Source: Alistipes sp.
Lineage (GTDB): Bacteria; Bacteroidota; Bacteroidia; Bacteroidales; Rikenellaceae
Length of the DNA stretch: 61,303 nucleotides
Assembly (NCBI GenBank): GCA_017560425.1
Contig: JAFZEX010000029.1
Span: forward strand, 1 to 61,303
Direction of reading: 5' to 3'
Shown here piece by piece: positions 33,895 to 43,277 of the stretch; position 1 is the first letter of the stretch, and each line of letters begins with the position of its first letter. The notes under the pieces were generated by a model. It had not been told where the DNA came from, did no database searches, and saw only the letters and a program-made list of their open reading frames with translations. A program made the translations under genes and the position numbers.

Positions 33895-34956
33895 ATGAAG
33901 CATATTTTAGTTACCGGTGCTGCGGGATTTATTGGGTCGCAGCTTGTTACACGACTATTTAGCGAGGTTAGCGGTGCAACAATCGTGGGTCTTGACAGCG
34001 TAAACGACTACTACGATGTTCGCATCAAGGAGTATCGCCTTGAGCAGCTCGACAAATTGGCTAAGGAGTCATCGTCAAACAAGTGGATATTTATCAAGGG
34101 CAACCTTGCCGACAAGGCACTCATCGACTCGCTCTTCGCTGAGTACGATTTCGATGTTGTGGTAAACCTTGCAGCACAGGCTGGCGTGCGCTACTCTATT
34201 ACCAACCCCGAGGCTTATATCGAGAGCAACATCATCGGCTTCTACAACATTCTCGAGGCATGCCGCCACAGCTATGATGGTGGCAAGAGAGGCGTTGAGC
34301 ACCTTGTATACGCATCTTCAAGCTCGGTATATGGAAGCAACAAGAAGGTGCCATACTCAACAGATGACAAGGTGGATAACCCCGTATCGCTATATGCTGC
34401 TACGAAGAAGTCGAACGAGCTTATGGCACACGCCTACTCGAAGCTCTACAACATTCCTTCAACAGGTCTACGCTTCTTCACCGTATATGGCCCTGCAGGT
34501 CGTCCCGACATGGCATACTTCGGATTTACCGACAAGCTACGCAAGGGCGAGACAATCAAGATCTTCAACTTCGGCAACTGCATGCGTGACTTTACATACG
34601 TAGATGACATTGTCGAGGGTGTATATCGTGTGATGTGCAAAGCCCCCGAGCGCAAGCAGGGCGAAGACGGACTACCCGAGCCACCATATGCAGTCTACAA
34701 CATCGGTAACTCGGAGCCTGAGAACCTCCTCAACTTTGTGGACATCCTTCAGCAGGAGCTTATACGTGCCGAGGTACTCCCTGCCGACTACGACTTCGAG
34801 GCACACAAGGAGCTTGTGGCAATGCAGCCTGGCGACGTACCAACAACGTACGCCGACACCACAGCCCTCGAGCGTGACTTCGGCTTTAAGCCACACACGC
34901 CACTACGTGAGGGCTTGCGTCGCTTTGCCGAGTGGTACAAGGAGTTTTACGGATAA
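33895..34956 (+). CDS. NAD-dependent UDP-uronate 4-epimerase-like enzyme
   Basis: A 353-residue extended SDR enzyme. NAD motif TGAAGFIGS, the Ser-Ser-Ser-Val-Tyr-Gly stretch and catalytic YAATK (near residue 168) are present. The NDYYDVRIKEYRLEQL stretch and overall pattern match UDP-glucuronate 4-epimerases that interconvert UDP-GlcA and UDP-GalA. The adjacent UDP-glucose dehydrogenase supports this substrate. Confidence 0.85.
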   Translation: MKHILVTGAAGFIGSQLVTRLFSEVSGATIVGLDSVNDYYDVRIKEYRLEQLDKLAKESSSNKWIFIKGNLADKALIDSLFAEYDFDVVVNLAAQAGVRYSITNPEAYIESNIIGFYNILEACRHSYDGGKRGVEHLVYASSSSVYGSNKKVPYSTDDKVDNPVSLYAATKKSNELMAHAYSKLYNIPSTGLRFFTVYGPAGRPDMAYFGFTDKLRKGETIKIFNFGNCMRDFTYVDDIVEGVYRVMCKAPERKQGEDGLPEPPYAVYNIGNSEPENLLNFVDILQQELIRAEVLPADYDFEAHKELVAMQPGDVPTTYADTTALERDFGFKPHTPLREGLRRFAEWYKEFYG

Positions 34957-34987
34957 TAGATGATAATAATTTAAGACACTATACACT

Positions 34988-36289
34988 ATGAAAATTGCAG
35001 TAGCAGGAACAGGATATGTAGGTTTGTCAATCGCTACCCTACTCGCACAGCACAACGAGGTTGTTGCTGTGGATGTTATCCCAGAAAAGGTGGAGCTTAT
35101 CAACAACAAGAAGTCGCCCATTCAGGACGATTATATCGAGAAGTATCTTGCAGAGAAGCCACTAAACCTTCGTGCAACACTTGATGGTCGTGAGGCATAT
35201 CGTGATGCTGAGATTGTTATTATCGCAGCGCCAACAAACTACGACCCTGTAAAGAACTACTTCGACACACACCACATCGAGGATGTTATCGACCTCGTTC
35301 TCGAGGTAAATCCCGAGGCTGTGATGATCATCAAGTCTACAATCCCTGTGGGCTACTGTCGTTCACTCTATGTGAAGTATGCAGCAAAGGGCGTTAAGCG
35401 CTTCAACCTTATCTTTGCACCTGAGTTCTTGCGCGAGAGCAAGGCCCTCGAGGATAACCTCTTCCCTTCACGCATCATTGTGGGCTACCCTAAGCATATC
35501 GACAACATGGAGTTCGACGAGGAGAATAAGGCCATCGCCGCTATTGCCGACCTCCCTAAGCTCGAGGCTACTGCCAAGCGCTTTGCTGAGCTCTTGCAGG
35601 AGGGTGCTATCAAGGAGGATATCCCTGTATTATATATGGGTATGAAGGAGGCTGAGGCTGTTAAGCTCTTCGCAAACACCTATCTTGCACTCCGTGTTAG
35701 CTACTTCAACGAGCTCGACACATACGCTGAGATGAAGGGTCTCGACTCGCAGGCTATCATCGAGGGCGTGGGCCTCGATCCACGTATCGGCACACACTAC
35801 AACAACCCATCATTCGGCTATGGTGGCTACTGCCTGCCTAAGGACACTAAGCAGCTCTTGGCAAACTATGCTGACGTGCCTCAGAATATGATGTCAGCAA
35901 TTGTTGAGAGTAACCGCACACGTAAGGACTATATCGCCGACCAGGTGTTGCAGAAGGCGGGCTACTACACTGCGTCAAGTGCATGGGATCAGGCTAAGGA
36001 ACAGGAGGTTATAGTTGGTGTATACCGCTTGACCATGAAGTCTAACTCGGATAATTTCCGCCAGTCATCAATCCAGGGCGTAATGAAGCGCATCAAGGCT
36101 AAGGGCGCAAAGATTATCATCTACGAACCAACCTTGGAGAATGGCACTATGTTCTTCGGCTCAGAGGTTGTTGGCGACCTTGCCGAGTTCAAGCGCCGCT
36201 CACAGGCCATCATCGCCAACCGCTACGACGCCGTCCTCGACGACGTCCAGGAGAAGGTCTACACACGCGATATTTTTAGAAGAGACTAA
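34988..36289 (+). CDS. ugd: UDP-glucose 6-dehydrogenase
   Basis: A 433-residue nucleotide-sugar dehydrogenase. The N-terminal [15 protein letters not shown] motif binds NAD; catalytic Cys is in [15 protein letters not shown] (about residue 285), and KSTIPVGY and [11 protein letters not shown] stretches match the Ugd branch rather than UDP-ManNAc dehydrogenase. It should supply UDP-glucuronic acid to the epimerase upstream. GC-rich codon use matches the core genome; the next gene is clearly AT-rich. Confidence 0.88.
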   Translation: MKIAVAGTGYVGLSIATLLAQHNEVVAVDVIPEKVELINNKKSPIQDDYIEKYLAEKPLNLRATLDGREAYRDAEIVIIAAPTNYDPVKNYFDTHHIEDVIDLVLEVNPEAVMIIKSTIPVGYCRSLYVKYAAKGVKRFNLIFAPEFLRESKALEDNLFPSRIIVGYPKHIDNMEFDEENKAIAAIADLPKLEATAKRFAELLQEGAIKEDIPVLYMGMKEAEAVKLFANTYLALRVSYFNELDTYAEMKGLDSQAIIEGVGLDPRIGTHYNNPSFGYGGYCLPKDTKQLLANYADVPQNMMSAIVESNRTRKDYIADQVLQKAGYYTASSAWDQAKEQEVIVGVYRLTMKSNSDNFRQSSIQGVMKRIKAKGAKIIIYEPTLENGTMFFGSEVVGDLAEFKRRSQAIIANRYDAVLDDVQEKVYTRDIFRRD

Positions 36290-36301
36290 ATCGCTCAGAC
36301 A

Positions 36302-37549
36302 ATGGGTAAATTAGCACAACGAATATCAACCATTGCAAAAAACAAAGAGGCCAAAACAGTAGCCGGCAACTTCATGTGGTTATCACTTCTACAGGTTGCA
36401 GGATATGCTTTTCCATTAATAACAATGCCATATCTTGCAAAAGTAATTGGTGTTGAAGGTTTTGGTAAAATTGCTTTTGCTGCGGCTATTATGATATGGA
36501 TCCAAACAATTACTGATTGGGGATTTAATCTTATAGCAACTCGTGATGTTGCTCGAAATCGAGACAACCATCAAAAAGTATCAGAGATATTTTCAAATGT
36601 TCTTTGGGCGAGATGCCTATTAATGGTTGTATCATTTATTATTCTACTGTTACTTATTGCAGTTATACCAAAATTTAGAGAGGATTGGGCCGTAATATTA
36701 GTTACGTTCTTAATGATTCCAGGACACATTCTTTTCCCAGAATGGTTTTTTCAGGCTATTGAGCGCATGAAATATATCACAATCTTGAATGTTTTAATGA
36801 AACTTATTTTCACTATTGCGGTATTCATTTTCATTAAAAGACCGGAAGATTATATCCTACAACCATTATTTACTTCTTTGGGATTTACAACAAGTGGATT
36901 AATAGCGCTATATTACATTATAGGTAAATGGGGCATTAAGTTATATAAACCCCAATGGAGAGCAATTATGCAAACAATAAAAGGATCGACTGATGTATTT
37001 ATTAACAACTTAATGCCCAATTTATATAATAGTTTTTCTACAATGTTATTAGGTTTATGGGGCGGAGGTAGTGCTGTAGGCATCTTGGATGGTGGTAATA
37101 GGTTTGTTAATTTTGGAAATCAATTACAGACATCGATTAATAGAGCCTTCTACCCATTCCTATCAAGAAAAATAGAGAAACATAAGACATACATAATCAT
37201 CAATATTGGCACATCTATTCTAATGTGTTTGTTCTTGTTTTTCACGGCTCCTCTATTGGTTAAATATTTACTATCGGCTGAATTTGTAGATTCTATTCCT
37301 GTAATAAGAATTCGTGCTATATCGATGATTTTCTATGCAATCGCTTCAGCATATGGCGCAAATTACTTAATTATTAAGCATAAAGAAGCCCTACTCAGAA
37401 AAATCACAATGTGTTGCTCTCTTGCTGGATTTGCAATAGCATGGCCTTTAGTATATTATTTTAGTTATATAGGAGCATCTCTAACTGTAACTATTTCACT
37501 TGCATTACTTGCATGTGGGTCATATATTGCTGCAAGAAGAATTCAATAA
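36302..37549 (+). CDS. Wzx-type polysaccharide flippase
   Basis: A 415-residue membrane protein with about twelve hydrophobic segments, of the polysaccharide-transporter family (VGVEGFGKIAFAAAIMIWIQTITDWGFNL near residue 50). It should flip undecaprenyl-linked repeat units across the inner membrane. It is the first gene of an AT-rich block that runs to about 46557. Confidence 0.88.
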   Translation: MGKLAQRISTIAKNKEAKTVAGNFMWLSLLQVAGYAFPLITMPYLAKVIGVEGFGKIAFAAAIMIWIQTITDWGFNLIATRDVARNRDNHQKVSEIFSNVLWARCLLMVVSFIILLLLIAVIPKFREDWAVILVTFLMIPGHILFPEWFFQAIERMKYITILNVLMKLIFTIAVFIFIKRPEDYILQPLFTSLGFTTSGLIALYYIIGKWGIKLYKPQWRAIMQTIKGSTDVFINNLMPNLYNSFSTMLLGLWGGGSAVGILDGGNRFVNFGNQLQTSINRAFYPFLSRKIEKHKTYIIINIGTSILMCLFLFFTAPLLVKYLLSAEFVDSIPVIRIRAISMIFYAIASAYGANYLIIKHKEALLRKITMCCSLAGFAIAWPLVYYFSYIGASLTVTISLALLACGSYIAARRIQ

Positions 37550-37566
37550 AAAATAATTAGAATATT

Positions 37567-38685
37567 ATGTTCAAGAAAGTCCTTAGATTAGCATTAAACC
37601 TAAAGATTGCTTACTACTATCAAAAATACTACAAATCTCTACTTAAGAGGAATAACATCGAGAATACAAAGGTTGAAACCGAAGACAAATGGATAGAAAA
37701 ATGGTCGGTTCTTGGCAAAGCTAACCCTATCTATTATAGACTATTTTCACACTATATCGGCAACAATATAAATATTATTCCTGAAGATATATGCAGGAAT
37801 ATTATTGAACCTATTCTAGACCCATTAAGACACGTCCCATACTACTCAGATAAAAACATGTTTGATAAAATGTTCAAATCAGGAACACTACCTCAAACAG
37901 TATTAAGAAAGATGAGGGGATTCTATTACGACAAAGACTACCAAAGAGTTTCCATAAACAACACTAATGAACTTTACGAATGGCTAAATCAAATACAAAT
38001 TAACAAAATTGTAGTAAAGCCATCGGTTGATACAGGTTCGGGTGTTGGCGTTAGATTATTCGAGCGACGAGATGACAAATGGTTTGACATGGGTTCAGGA
38101 GCAGAGCTCAGCATTGACATTATAAATAAAGAGTATAAAGATGATATCATCATTCAAGAGTGCATAGAACAATCTGACGATATTGCATATTACAATCCTT
38201 CTTCCGTAAACACATTACGTCTAACATTATATCGTTCTGTAAAAAGTGATGAATGTCACATACCGAGCGCAATCATTCGAATTGGGAAAAACGGAGCACT
38301 TATAGACAATGCCCACGCAGGTGGAGGTTATGTTGGTATCAAATCAGACGGAACTCTATGCAACAAAGTACTCAATCAATATGGAGATGCTATTACAGAG
38401 TTCAATGGCATTGACTTTACCAAAGAGCATAAGATTAAAAATTGGGATAAAGTTGTAGATTTTGCTAAGTATATAGGAACTAACATTCCGCATCATAGGC
38501 TGCTTGCTCTTGATATTATGATAGATAAGAATGGTACACCTCGACTTATCGAATTCAATTGTGTTGCATATTCTATGTGGCTCTTCCAATTTACGATGGG
38601 TCCAGCTCTTGGTGAATATACAGATGAGATTATTGAATATTGCGCCCAAAATAGAAATAAAGCATCAAGAACATTAACATTGTAG
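37567..38685 (+). CDS. Sugar-transfer-associated ATP-grasp enzyme, first copy
   Basis: A 372-residue ATP-grasp protein of the ATPgrasp_ST type found in polysaccharide loci. ATP-binding lysine is in IVVKPSVDTGSGVGV (Lys151), then IIQECIEQSDD, the family stretch LIDNAHAGGGYVG, and metal ligands in LIEFNCVAYS. ATP-grasp enzymes form carboxylate-amine bonds; a role in amidating a sugar carboxyl is inferred from the neighbouring opine-type dehydrogenase and UDP-uronate genes. Confidence 0.78.
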   Translation: MFKKVLRLALNLKIAYYYQKYYKSLLKRNNIENTKVETEDKWIEKWSVLGKANPIYYRLFSHYIGNNINIIPEDICRNIIEPILDPLRHVPYYSDKNMFDKMFKSGTLPQTVLRKMRGFYYDKDYQRVSINNTNELYEWLNQIQINKIVVKPSVDTGSGVGVRLFERRDDKWFDMGSGAELSIDIINKEYKDDIIIQECIEQSDDIAYYNPSSVNTLRLTLYRSVKSDECHIPSAIIRIGKNGALIDNAHAGGGYVGIKSDGTLCNKVLNQYGDAITEFNGIDFTKEHKIKNWDKVVDFAKYIGTNIPHHRLLALDIMIDKNGTPRLIEFNCVAYSMWLFQFTMGPALGEYTDEIIEYCAQNRNKASRTLTL

Positions 38686-38689
38686 GATT

Positions 38690-39676
38690 ATGAAAACTAT
38701 CGGGTTTATTATCAGCCACAAGAATGGAGAGAAGCGTAGAGCGATATTGCCTAACGACATAAAGACTAATGTTCGTAACCCTCATCAGTTATATTTTGAA
38801 ACTGGATATGGACTTTCAATAAATGTTGCAGACGAAGAGTATGAAAAAGTTGGTTGCCACATTGTCACTCGTGAGGAGGCTCTCGCATGCGATATTGTCG
38901 CAGATGTCAAGCTAGGAGATGCAGAATATCTCGATGAAATAGCTCCCAACAAAATACTTTTCGGCTGGGCTCATGCTGTGCAGAATATTCCATTTACAAG
39001 CAACATCCTCAAGAACAACCATACCGTGATCGCTTGGGAGGACATTTTTGAGAATGGTCGCTATATATTCTATCGCAATCGCGAGGTAGCTGGCGAAGCT
39101 GCAATTATGCATGCCTACCGTTTCTGTGGCAAAATGCCATACGACACAAAGGTTGCGATTTTGGGTAATGGTCAAACAGCTAAGGGTGCATTAAGAGTAC
39201 TCCATGGTCTAGGTGCTGAGGTTGATGTTTATAACAGACGTCTTGAAAAACTATTCCGAGAGCGAATGTATGAGTACGATGTTTTGGTAAATTGCGTTAT
39301 GTGGGATACCAACCGTACTGACCGCATCATTTATAAGGAGGATCTCAAAAAGATGAAACCAGGCACAATGATTATTGATGTGAGCTGTGACCCATATCTC
39401 GAAATCGAGACCTCACACCCTACTCCTATTGATGACCCTGTGTATGTTGTCGATGGTGTAATTCACTACACTGTAGATAACACACCAGGTATGTTTCCAA
39501 TCACTATTACAAAAGTGTTGAGCGAGGGTATTTCTCGCTACATCGACTATTTGATCGAGGGAGATATCAACACATACCCAGAGAATCTGCGTACTGCCGT
39601 GGTCATAGAGAATGGGCACATCCGTGACGAAAGAATTACCAACTTCCGAATGGCACGCAATGAATTTTGCAAATAA
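38690..39676 (+). CDS. N5-(carboxyethyl)ornithine synthase-like dehydrogenase
   Basis: A 328-residue protein of the alanine dehydrogenase/PNT fold. N-terminal IGFIISHKNGEKRRAILPNDI and central Rossmann motif VAILGNGQTAKGALRVLHGLGAEVDV (split here by the motif ends) fit N5-(carboxyethyl)ornithine synthase, which reductively joins pyruvate to the side-chain amine of ornithine or lysine with NADPH. It lies 4 bp after one ATP-grasp gene and just before another, suggesting its amino acid product is attached to the glycan. Confidence 0.75.
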   Translation: MKTIGFIISHKNGEKRRAILPNDIKTNVRNPHQLYFETGYGLSINVADEEYEKVGCHIVTREEALACDIVADVKLGDAEYLDEIAPNKILFGWAHAVQNIPFTSNILKNNHTVIAWEDIFENGRYIFYRNREVAGEAAIMHAYRFCGKMPYDTKVAILGNGQTAKGALRVLHGLGAEVDVYNRRLEKLFRERMYEYDVLVNCVMWDTNRTDRIIYKEDLKKMKPGTMIIDVSCDPYLEIETSHPTPIDDPVYVVDGVIHYTVDNTPGMFPITITKVLSEGISRYIDYLIEGDINTYPENLRTAVVIENGHIRDERITNFRMARNEFCK

Positions 39677-39687
39677 ATAAAGTATGT

Positions 39688-40758
39688 ATGTTAAATAGTA
39701 TTAAAAAATTCATAACAAGGTCTTCTCTTTTTAGGCTTTATATAGAGCAAAAGATAAGAAACTCTGAAACACAAAGGTTTTTAGCGGAAGTAGTCCCTCC
39801 TTCAAATATCGAGTTACTAGGAAATAAATCATTTGATATGCTGGTTTTAGACTACAAAAAAGCGCTAAAAAAACATCGTGTAACTTGGTCTGAATATTTT
39901 TATCAGTATGAGTATTGGAAACTTTCTGAGGAAAAGAGAAATAGTTTTGTATCACGCTCTAATATGCAAAAATTATATCGTACTTTAGTACATGAAAATG
40001 TGCGAGAATTGATGCATAATAAAGAGAAATTTTTACAAACTTTTAATAGTTATATTTATCGTCGCTGGATTTGTTTATCCGAAGGAGATACTTCCAAGAA
40101 AGAAAATCTAAGAAATCTACTTGAGTTGGGGGATTGTATTATAAAACCGATATCAGGGTCGTTGGGTAGTGGTATCCGCAAAATCTCAATGAAAGATATT
40201 GAAGATATTGACATTTTATACAAAGAATTATGTAAAGAAAAAGTCTTAGTAGAAGAATGTCTTAAAGCAACAGATGAAATTCAATCGTTTAATCCTGATT
40301 CGCTCAATACCATTCGAGTCGTAACAATTTCTAAAAAACCAAAGGCAACTGTATTTGGCGCATTTATCCGTATGGGACGCAAAGGTGCCGTGGTAGATAA
40401 CGCTCATGCTGGGGGTATATTTGCTCAAATAAATGTCGAGACTGGAATAATTGAGAGCTGTGGCATAACCACAGATGGTAAAAGATATGAAGCTCACCCC
40501 GACACCCAAAAACAAATCCTTGGGTTTAAGATTCCTCAATGGGAAGAGATAAAAAAGAGTTGTCTGAAAGCTGCACTTTCTGTTGATAACTTGTATTTTG
40601 CAGGTTGGGATATATGCATTAGAACGGATGGAAAAATTGAGTTTATTGAAGGTAATCATGCGCCAGATTTCGATGTAATGCAAAGTCCTCTTAAAATTGG
40701 CGTTAAAGAGAAACTAAATAAAATTACTACAGAATATTTCAATTACGAATTAAAGTAA
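39688..40758 (+). CDS. Sugar-transfer-associated ATP-grasp enzyme, second copy
   Basis: A 356-residue paralogue of the ATP-grasp enzyme two genes upstream. It shares CIIKPISGSLGSGIRK (ATP lysine), VLVEECLKATDEIQSFNPDSLNTIRVV, GAVVDNAHAGGIFAQ and FIEGNHAPDFD. Start ATG 39688 follows the stop of the dehydrogenase by 11 bp; an in-frame TTG at 39667 would overlap it. Probably a second amide-forming or transfer step. Confidence 0.76.
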   Translation: MLNSIKKFITRSSLFRLYIEQKIRNSETQRFLAEVVPPSNIELLGNKSFDMLVLDYKKALKKHRVTWSEYFYQYEYWKLSEEKRNSFVSRSNMQKLYRTLVHENVRELMHNKEKFLQTFNSYIYRRWICLSEGDTSKKENLRNLLELGDCIIKPISGSLGSGIRKISMKDIEDIDILYKELCKEKVLVEECLKATDEIQSFNPDSLNTIRVVTISKKPKATVFGAFIRMGRKGAVVDNAHAGGIFAQINVETGIIESCGITTDGKRYEAHPDTQKQILGFKIPQWEEIKKSCLKAALSVDNLYFAGWDICIRTDGKIEFIEGNHAPDFDVMQSPLKIGVKEKLNKITTEYFNYELK

Positions 40759-40789
40759 TTAATATTAGAATAGAAAATAATACGTTAGT

Positions 40790-41671
40790 ATGAATTTGTA
40801 TACACGAATTATCATAAAGGTTGTTAAGGAGTTACGCTTTCTATTCACCGACAAACTCTATCTTAAGATTTTATACTACCTCTACATGGGCAAACGTCTG
40901 GATTTAAAAAATCCTAAGACGATGAACGAGAAAATGCAATGGTTAAAATTGTATGATCGAAAGCCTGAATACAAACAGATGGTAGATAAAATCCAGGCAA
41001 AAGAGTATTATAGCAAGATGATTGGCGAAGAATATATAGTGCCAACATTAGGGATTTGGGAAAAATTCGAAGATATTGATTTTGATACTCTGCCAAATAA
41101 GTTTGTTTTGAAAACAAATCACAGTGGAGGCAATACGGGCGTCATAGTCTGTAAAGACAAAAGCACATTTAATAAAGAGAATGCAAGACGTCGAATCGAA
41201 AAATCATTAAAATCAGACATATACAAGGGTTTTGGTGAATGGCCATATAAAGACATGAAGAAACGCATCTTCGCTGAGGAGTTAATTGGAAACGAAGGTG
41301 AAGAACTTGTTGATTACAAATTCTATTGTTTTGATGGCTATGTAGATGCTGTACTAATCTGCATGGACCGCCAAATTGGAGATCCTAAGTTCTACTTCTT
41401 TGACAAGGAGTGGAACCTTAAACGATATAATAAGCGAGGTAAGATGGCACCAGAGGGTTTTACACTTCCTAAACCTGAGAATATGGATAAGATGTTTGAA
41501 TTGGCATCTCAAATATCTAAGGGCATCCCCCACCTACGTGTCGATCTCTATAATGTAAATGGCAAAATATACTATGGAGAGTCAACATTCTTTACGGCAG
41601 CAGGCTTCGACGCAAATCGACTACCAGAAGCTGACTTGTACTTCGGATCACTGATTAAGTTACCTAACTAG
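40790..41671 (+). CDS. TupA-like ATP-grasp enzyme
   Basis: A 293-residue protein of the TupA-like ATPgrasp family: LDLKNPKTMNEKMQWLKLYDR near residue 35, FVLKTNHSGGNTGVIVC (ATP site), FAEELIG and a C-terminal HLRVDLYNVNGKIYYGESTFF. TupA is needed for teichuronopeptide, a glucuronate polymer carrying amino acids, in alkaliphilic Bacillus. Three ATP-grasp genes in a uronate locus is notable. Confidence 0.82.
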   Translation: MNLYTRIIIKVVKELRFLFTDKLYLKILYYLYMGKRLDLKNPKTMNEKMQWLKLYDRKPEYKQMVDKIQAKEYYSKMIGEEYIVPTLGIWEKFEDIDFDTLPNKFVLKTNHSGGNTGVIVCKDKSTFNKENARRRIEKSLKSDIYKGFGEWPYKDMKKRIFAEELIGNEGEELVDYKFYCFDGYVDAVLICMDRQIGDPKFYFFDKEWNLKRYNKRGKMAPEGFTLPKPENMDKMFELASQISKGIPHLRVDLYNVNGKIYYGESTFFTAAGFDANRLPEADLYFGSLIKLPN

Positions 41672-41673
41672 AT

Positions 41674-42789
41674 ATGCCAGAAATAGACATAACAACATTG
41701 CTACAAAAAGAGGCCACACAAAATCAATATATATTTAATTTTGTGTGGATGAATCTTGTATTTATTGTTGCATATTTCAATCGAAATCGAAAAGCTCCAA
41801 TATTTTTTACATGGATGCTTATCTTGATTTTCGTATTGTATGCATTTTGGGATACGGATTACTTCTCGTTTCGATATATATTTCACACGTCACTTGAAGG
41901 ATTCCGAGACCCCTTTTATTACTATATAAGTTTGATATCATTCAACTCGTATACCATATTTAGACTTTTAATCTGGGGCACAGGACTTTTATTGTTTCAT
42001 AAAACAGCCAAACGTTTCAACTTAAGGTCAAATTACACTGCATATATTTTTGTCATTTTCTTTCTTTTGACATTCTCGTATGCTCGAGTATCGCTTGGTA
42101 TGGCGCTGTACTTCTACGGACTTAGCTATCTACTCAAGCCAAACCAACAAAATCAGTTCGGCAGCTTTGTTTGGGGACTGATATTTATAGGTTGTTCATA
42201 TTGGGGTCATCGAAGCATGTTGGCTCTTATTTTACTTACTCCAATAGCATTTATTAACCTAAATAAGAGGAATTTAATTACAATTTTGGTGATAGGAACA
42301 TTGGCTAGTGGTTTGGCTGCCACCCTACTATCCGACATTATCACTGGAACATTAAAACTAGACACCGATTTTGGTGGCGCAGGAGAAGCCGCAGAGCAAT
42401 ATGCAAACATTGAAGTAGAAATAGAATATAACTGGAAGTTTACATTGATGCGATATCTACGTTTTGCTTCATTTTATATTGCTATTGCATACGCCGTGTG
42501 GAAAAGCGTTTTCACTAAATATAATAAAGTGATATCAAATGAAATAAAAAGGTTAATACTAATAAGCCTGTGCATTATGATCTTTGCCGTTAGTTTCATG
42601 GTGCTCCCTAGTTGGGGTGCTGAGATTATCGGTTACAGATACTTGTATATGCTTGGAATCCCCGTCTGCTTAATTCTATCATACTTTGGCTCAAAAAACA
42701 TAGCCAGTCCCAGGACAATACAGATGCTACTCATACTAGCCTTCCTATATTCTGAAGGATTTATTTTTGGCAAAATACTTAGTTTCTAA
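41674..42789 (+). CDS. EpsG-family (Wzy-type) polysaccharide polymerase
   Basis: A 371-residue polytopic membrane protein with about ten hydrophobic segments and the EpsG look: NRNRKAPIFFTWMLILIF, YARVSLGMALYFYGLSYLL and SYWGHRSMLALILL. It probably polymerises repeat units in the periplasm. It starts 2 bp after the TupA-like gene. Confidence 0.8.
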   Translation: MPEIDITTLLQKEATQNQYIFNFVWMNLVFIVAYFNRNRKAPIFFTWMLILIFVLYAFWDTDYFSFRYIFHTSLEGFRDPFYYYISLISFNSYTIFRLLIWGTGLLLFHKTAKRFNLRSNYTAYIFVIFFLLTFSYARVSLGMALYFYGLSYLLKPNQQNQFGSFVWGLIFIGCSYWGHRSMLALILLTPIAFINLNKRNLITILVIGTLASGLAATLLSDIITGTLKLDTDFGGAGEAAEQYANIEVEIEYNWKFTLMRYLRFASFYIAIAYAVWKSVFTKYNKVISNEIKRLILISLCIMIFAVSFMVLPSWGAEIIGYRYLYMLGIPVCLILSYFGSKNIASPRTIQMLLILAFLYSEGFIFGKILSF

Positions 42790-42810
42790 ACACAAATAAT
42801 AACTGTTTTC

Positions 42811-43266
42811 ATGGCTTCTTTATTCAAATACATGTCGTTTAAAAGACTATCTCGCATCTTTTTCATGTGGTTGTCTAACGCCTTACCATTGCAAGGTCAC
42901 CAGCGATACAAGCTCGTCAAATGGGGGGGGGTAAATGTAAAAGGGCCATGCTATATTTATAAGGATGTATACTTTGATTCAGTGGCACCAGATCTTATTA
43001 CCATAGAAAAAGGAGTTACAATTACGCAAGGTACAACTATACTTACACATTTCCTTGATTCAAATCAAAAAGGAAGACATTACAGACTTGGGAATGTTCA
43101 TATTGAAGAGGGTGCATTTATTGGTTGCAATACCATAATATGTAATAGCATCACAATTGGAAAAGGAGCAATTGTAGGAGCAGGTAGTGTGGTAACAAAG
43201 AGTATTCCACCATATCAAGTTTGGGGAGGAAACCCCGCCCACTACATTAAGGACAGAGCACATTAA
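42811..43266 (+). CDS. Hexapeptide-repeat O-acetyltransferase with G9 tract
   Basis: A 151-residue left-handed beta-helix acyltransferase of the maltose/WcaF type (GAFIGCNTIICNSITIGKGAIVGAGSVV, here split: GAFIGCNTIICNS, ITIGKGAIVGAGSVV), ending WGGNPAHYIKDR. It should O-acetylate the glycan or a precursor. Codons 38-41 lie on a run of nine G (42923-42931): with eight G the next codon is a stop, with ten G a stop follows about eleven codons later. The tract makes it a candidate for on/off switching by slippage. Confidence 0.85.
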   Translation: MASLFKYMSFKRLSRIFFMWLSNALPLQGHQRYKLVKWGGVNVKGPCYIYKDVYFDSVAPDLITIEKGVTITQGTTILTHFLDSNQKGRHYRLGNVHIEEGAFIGCNTIICNSITIGKGAIVGAGSVVTKSIPPYQVWGGNPAHYIKDRAH

Positions 43267-43277
43267 AGTATAAGCAA

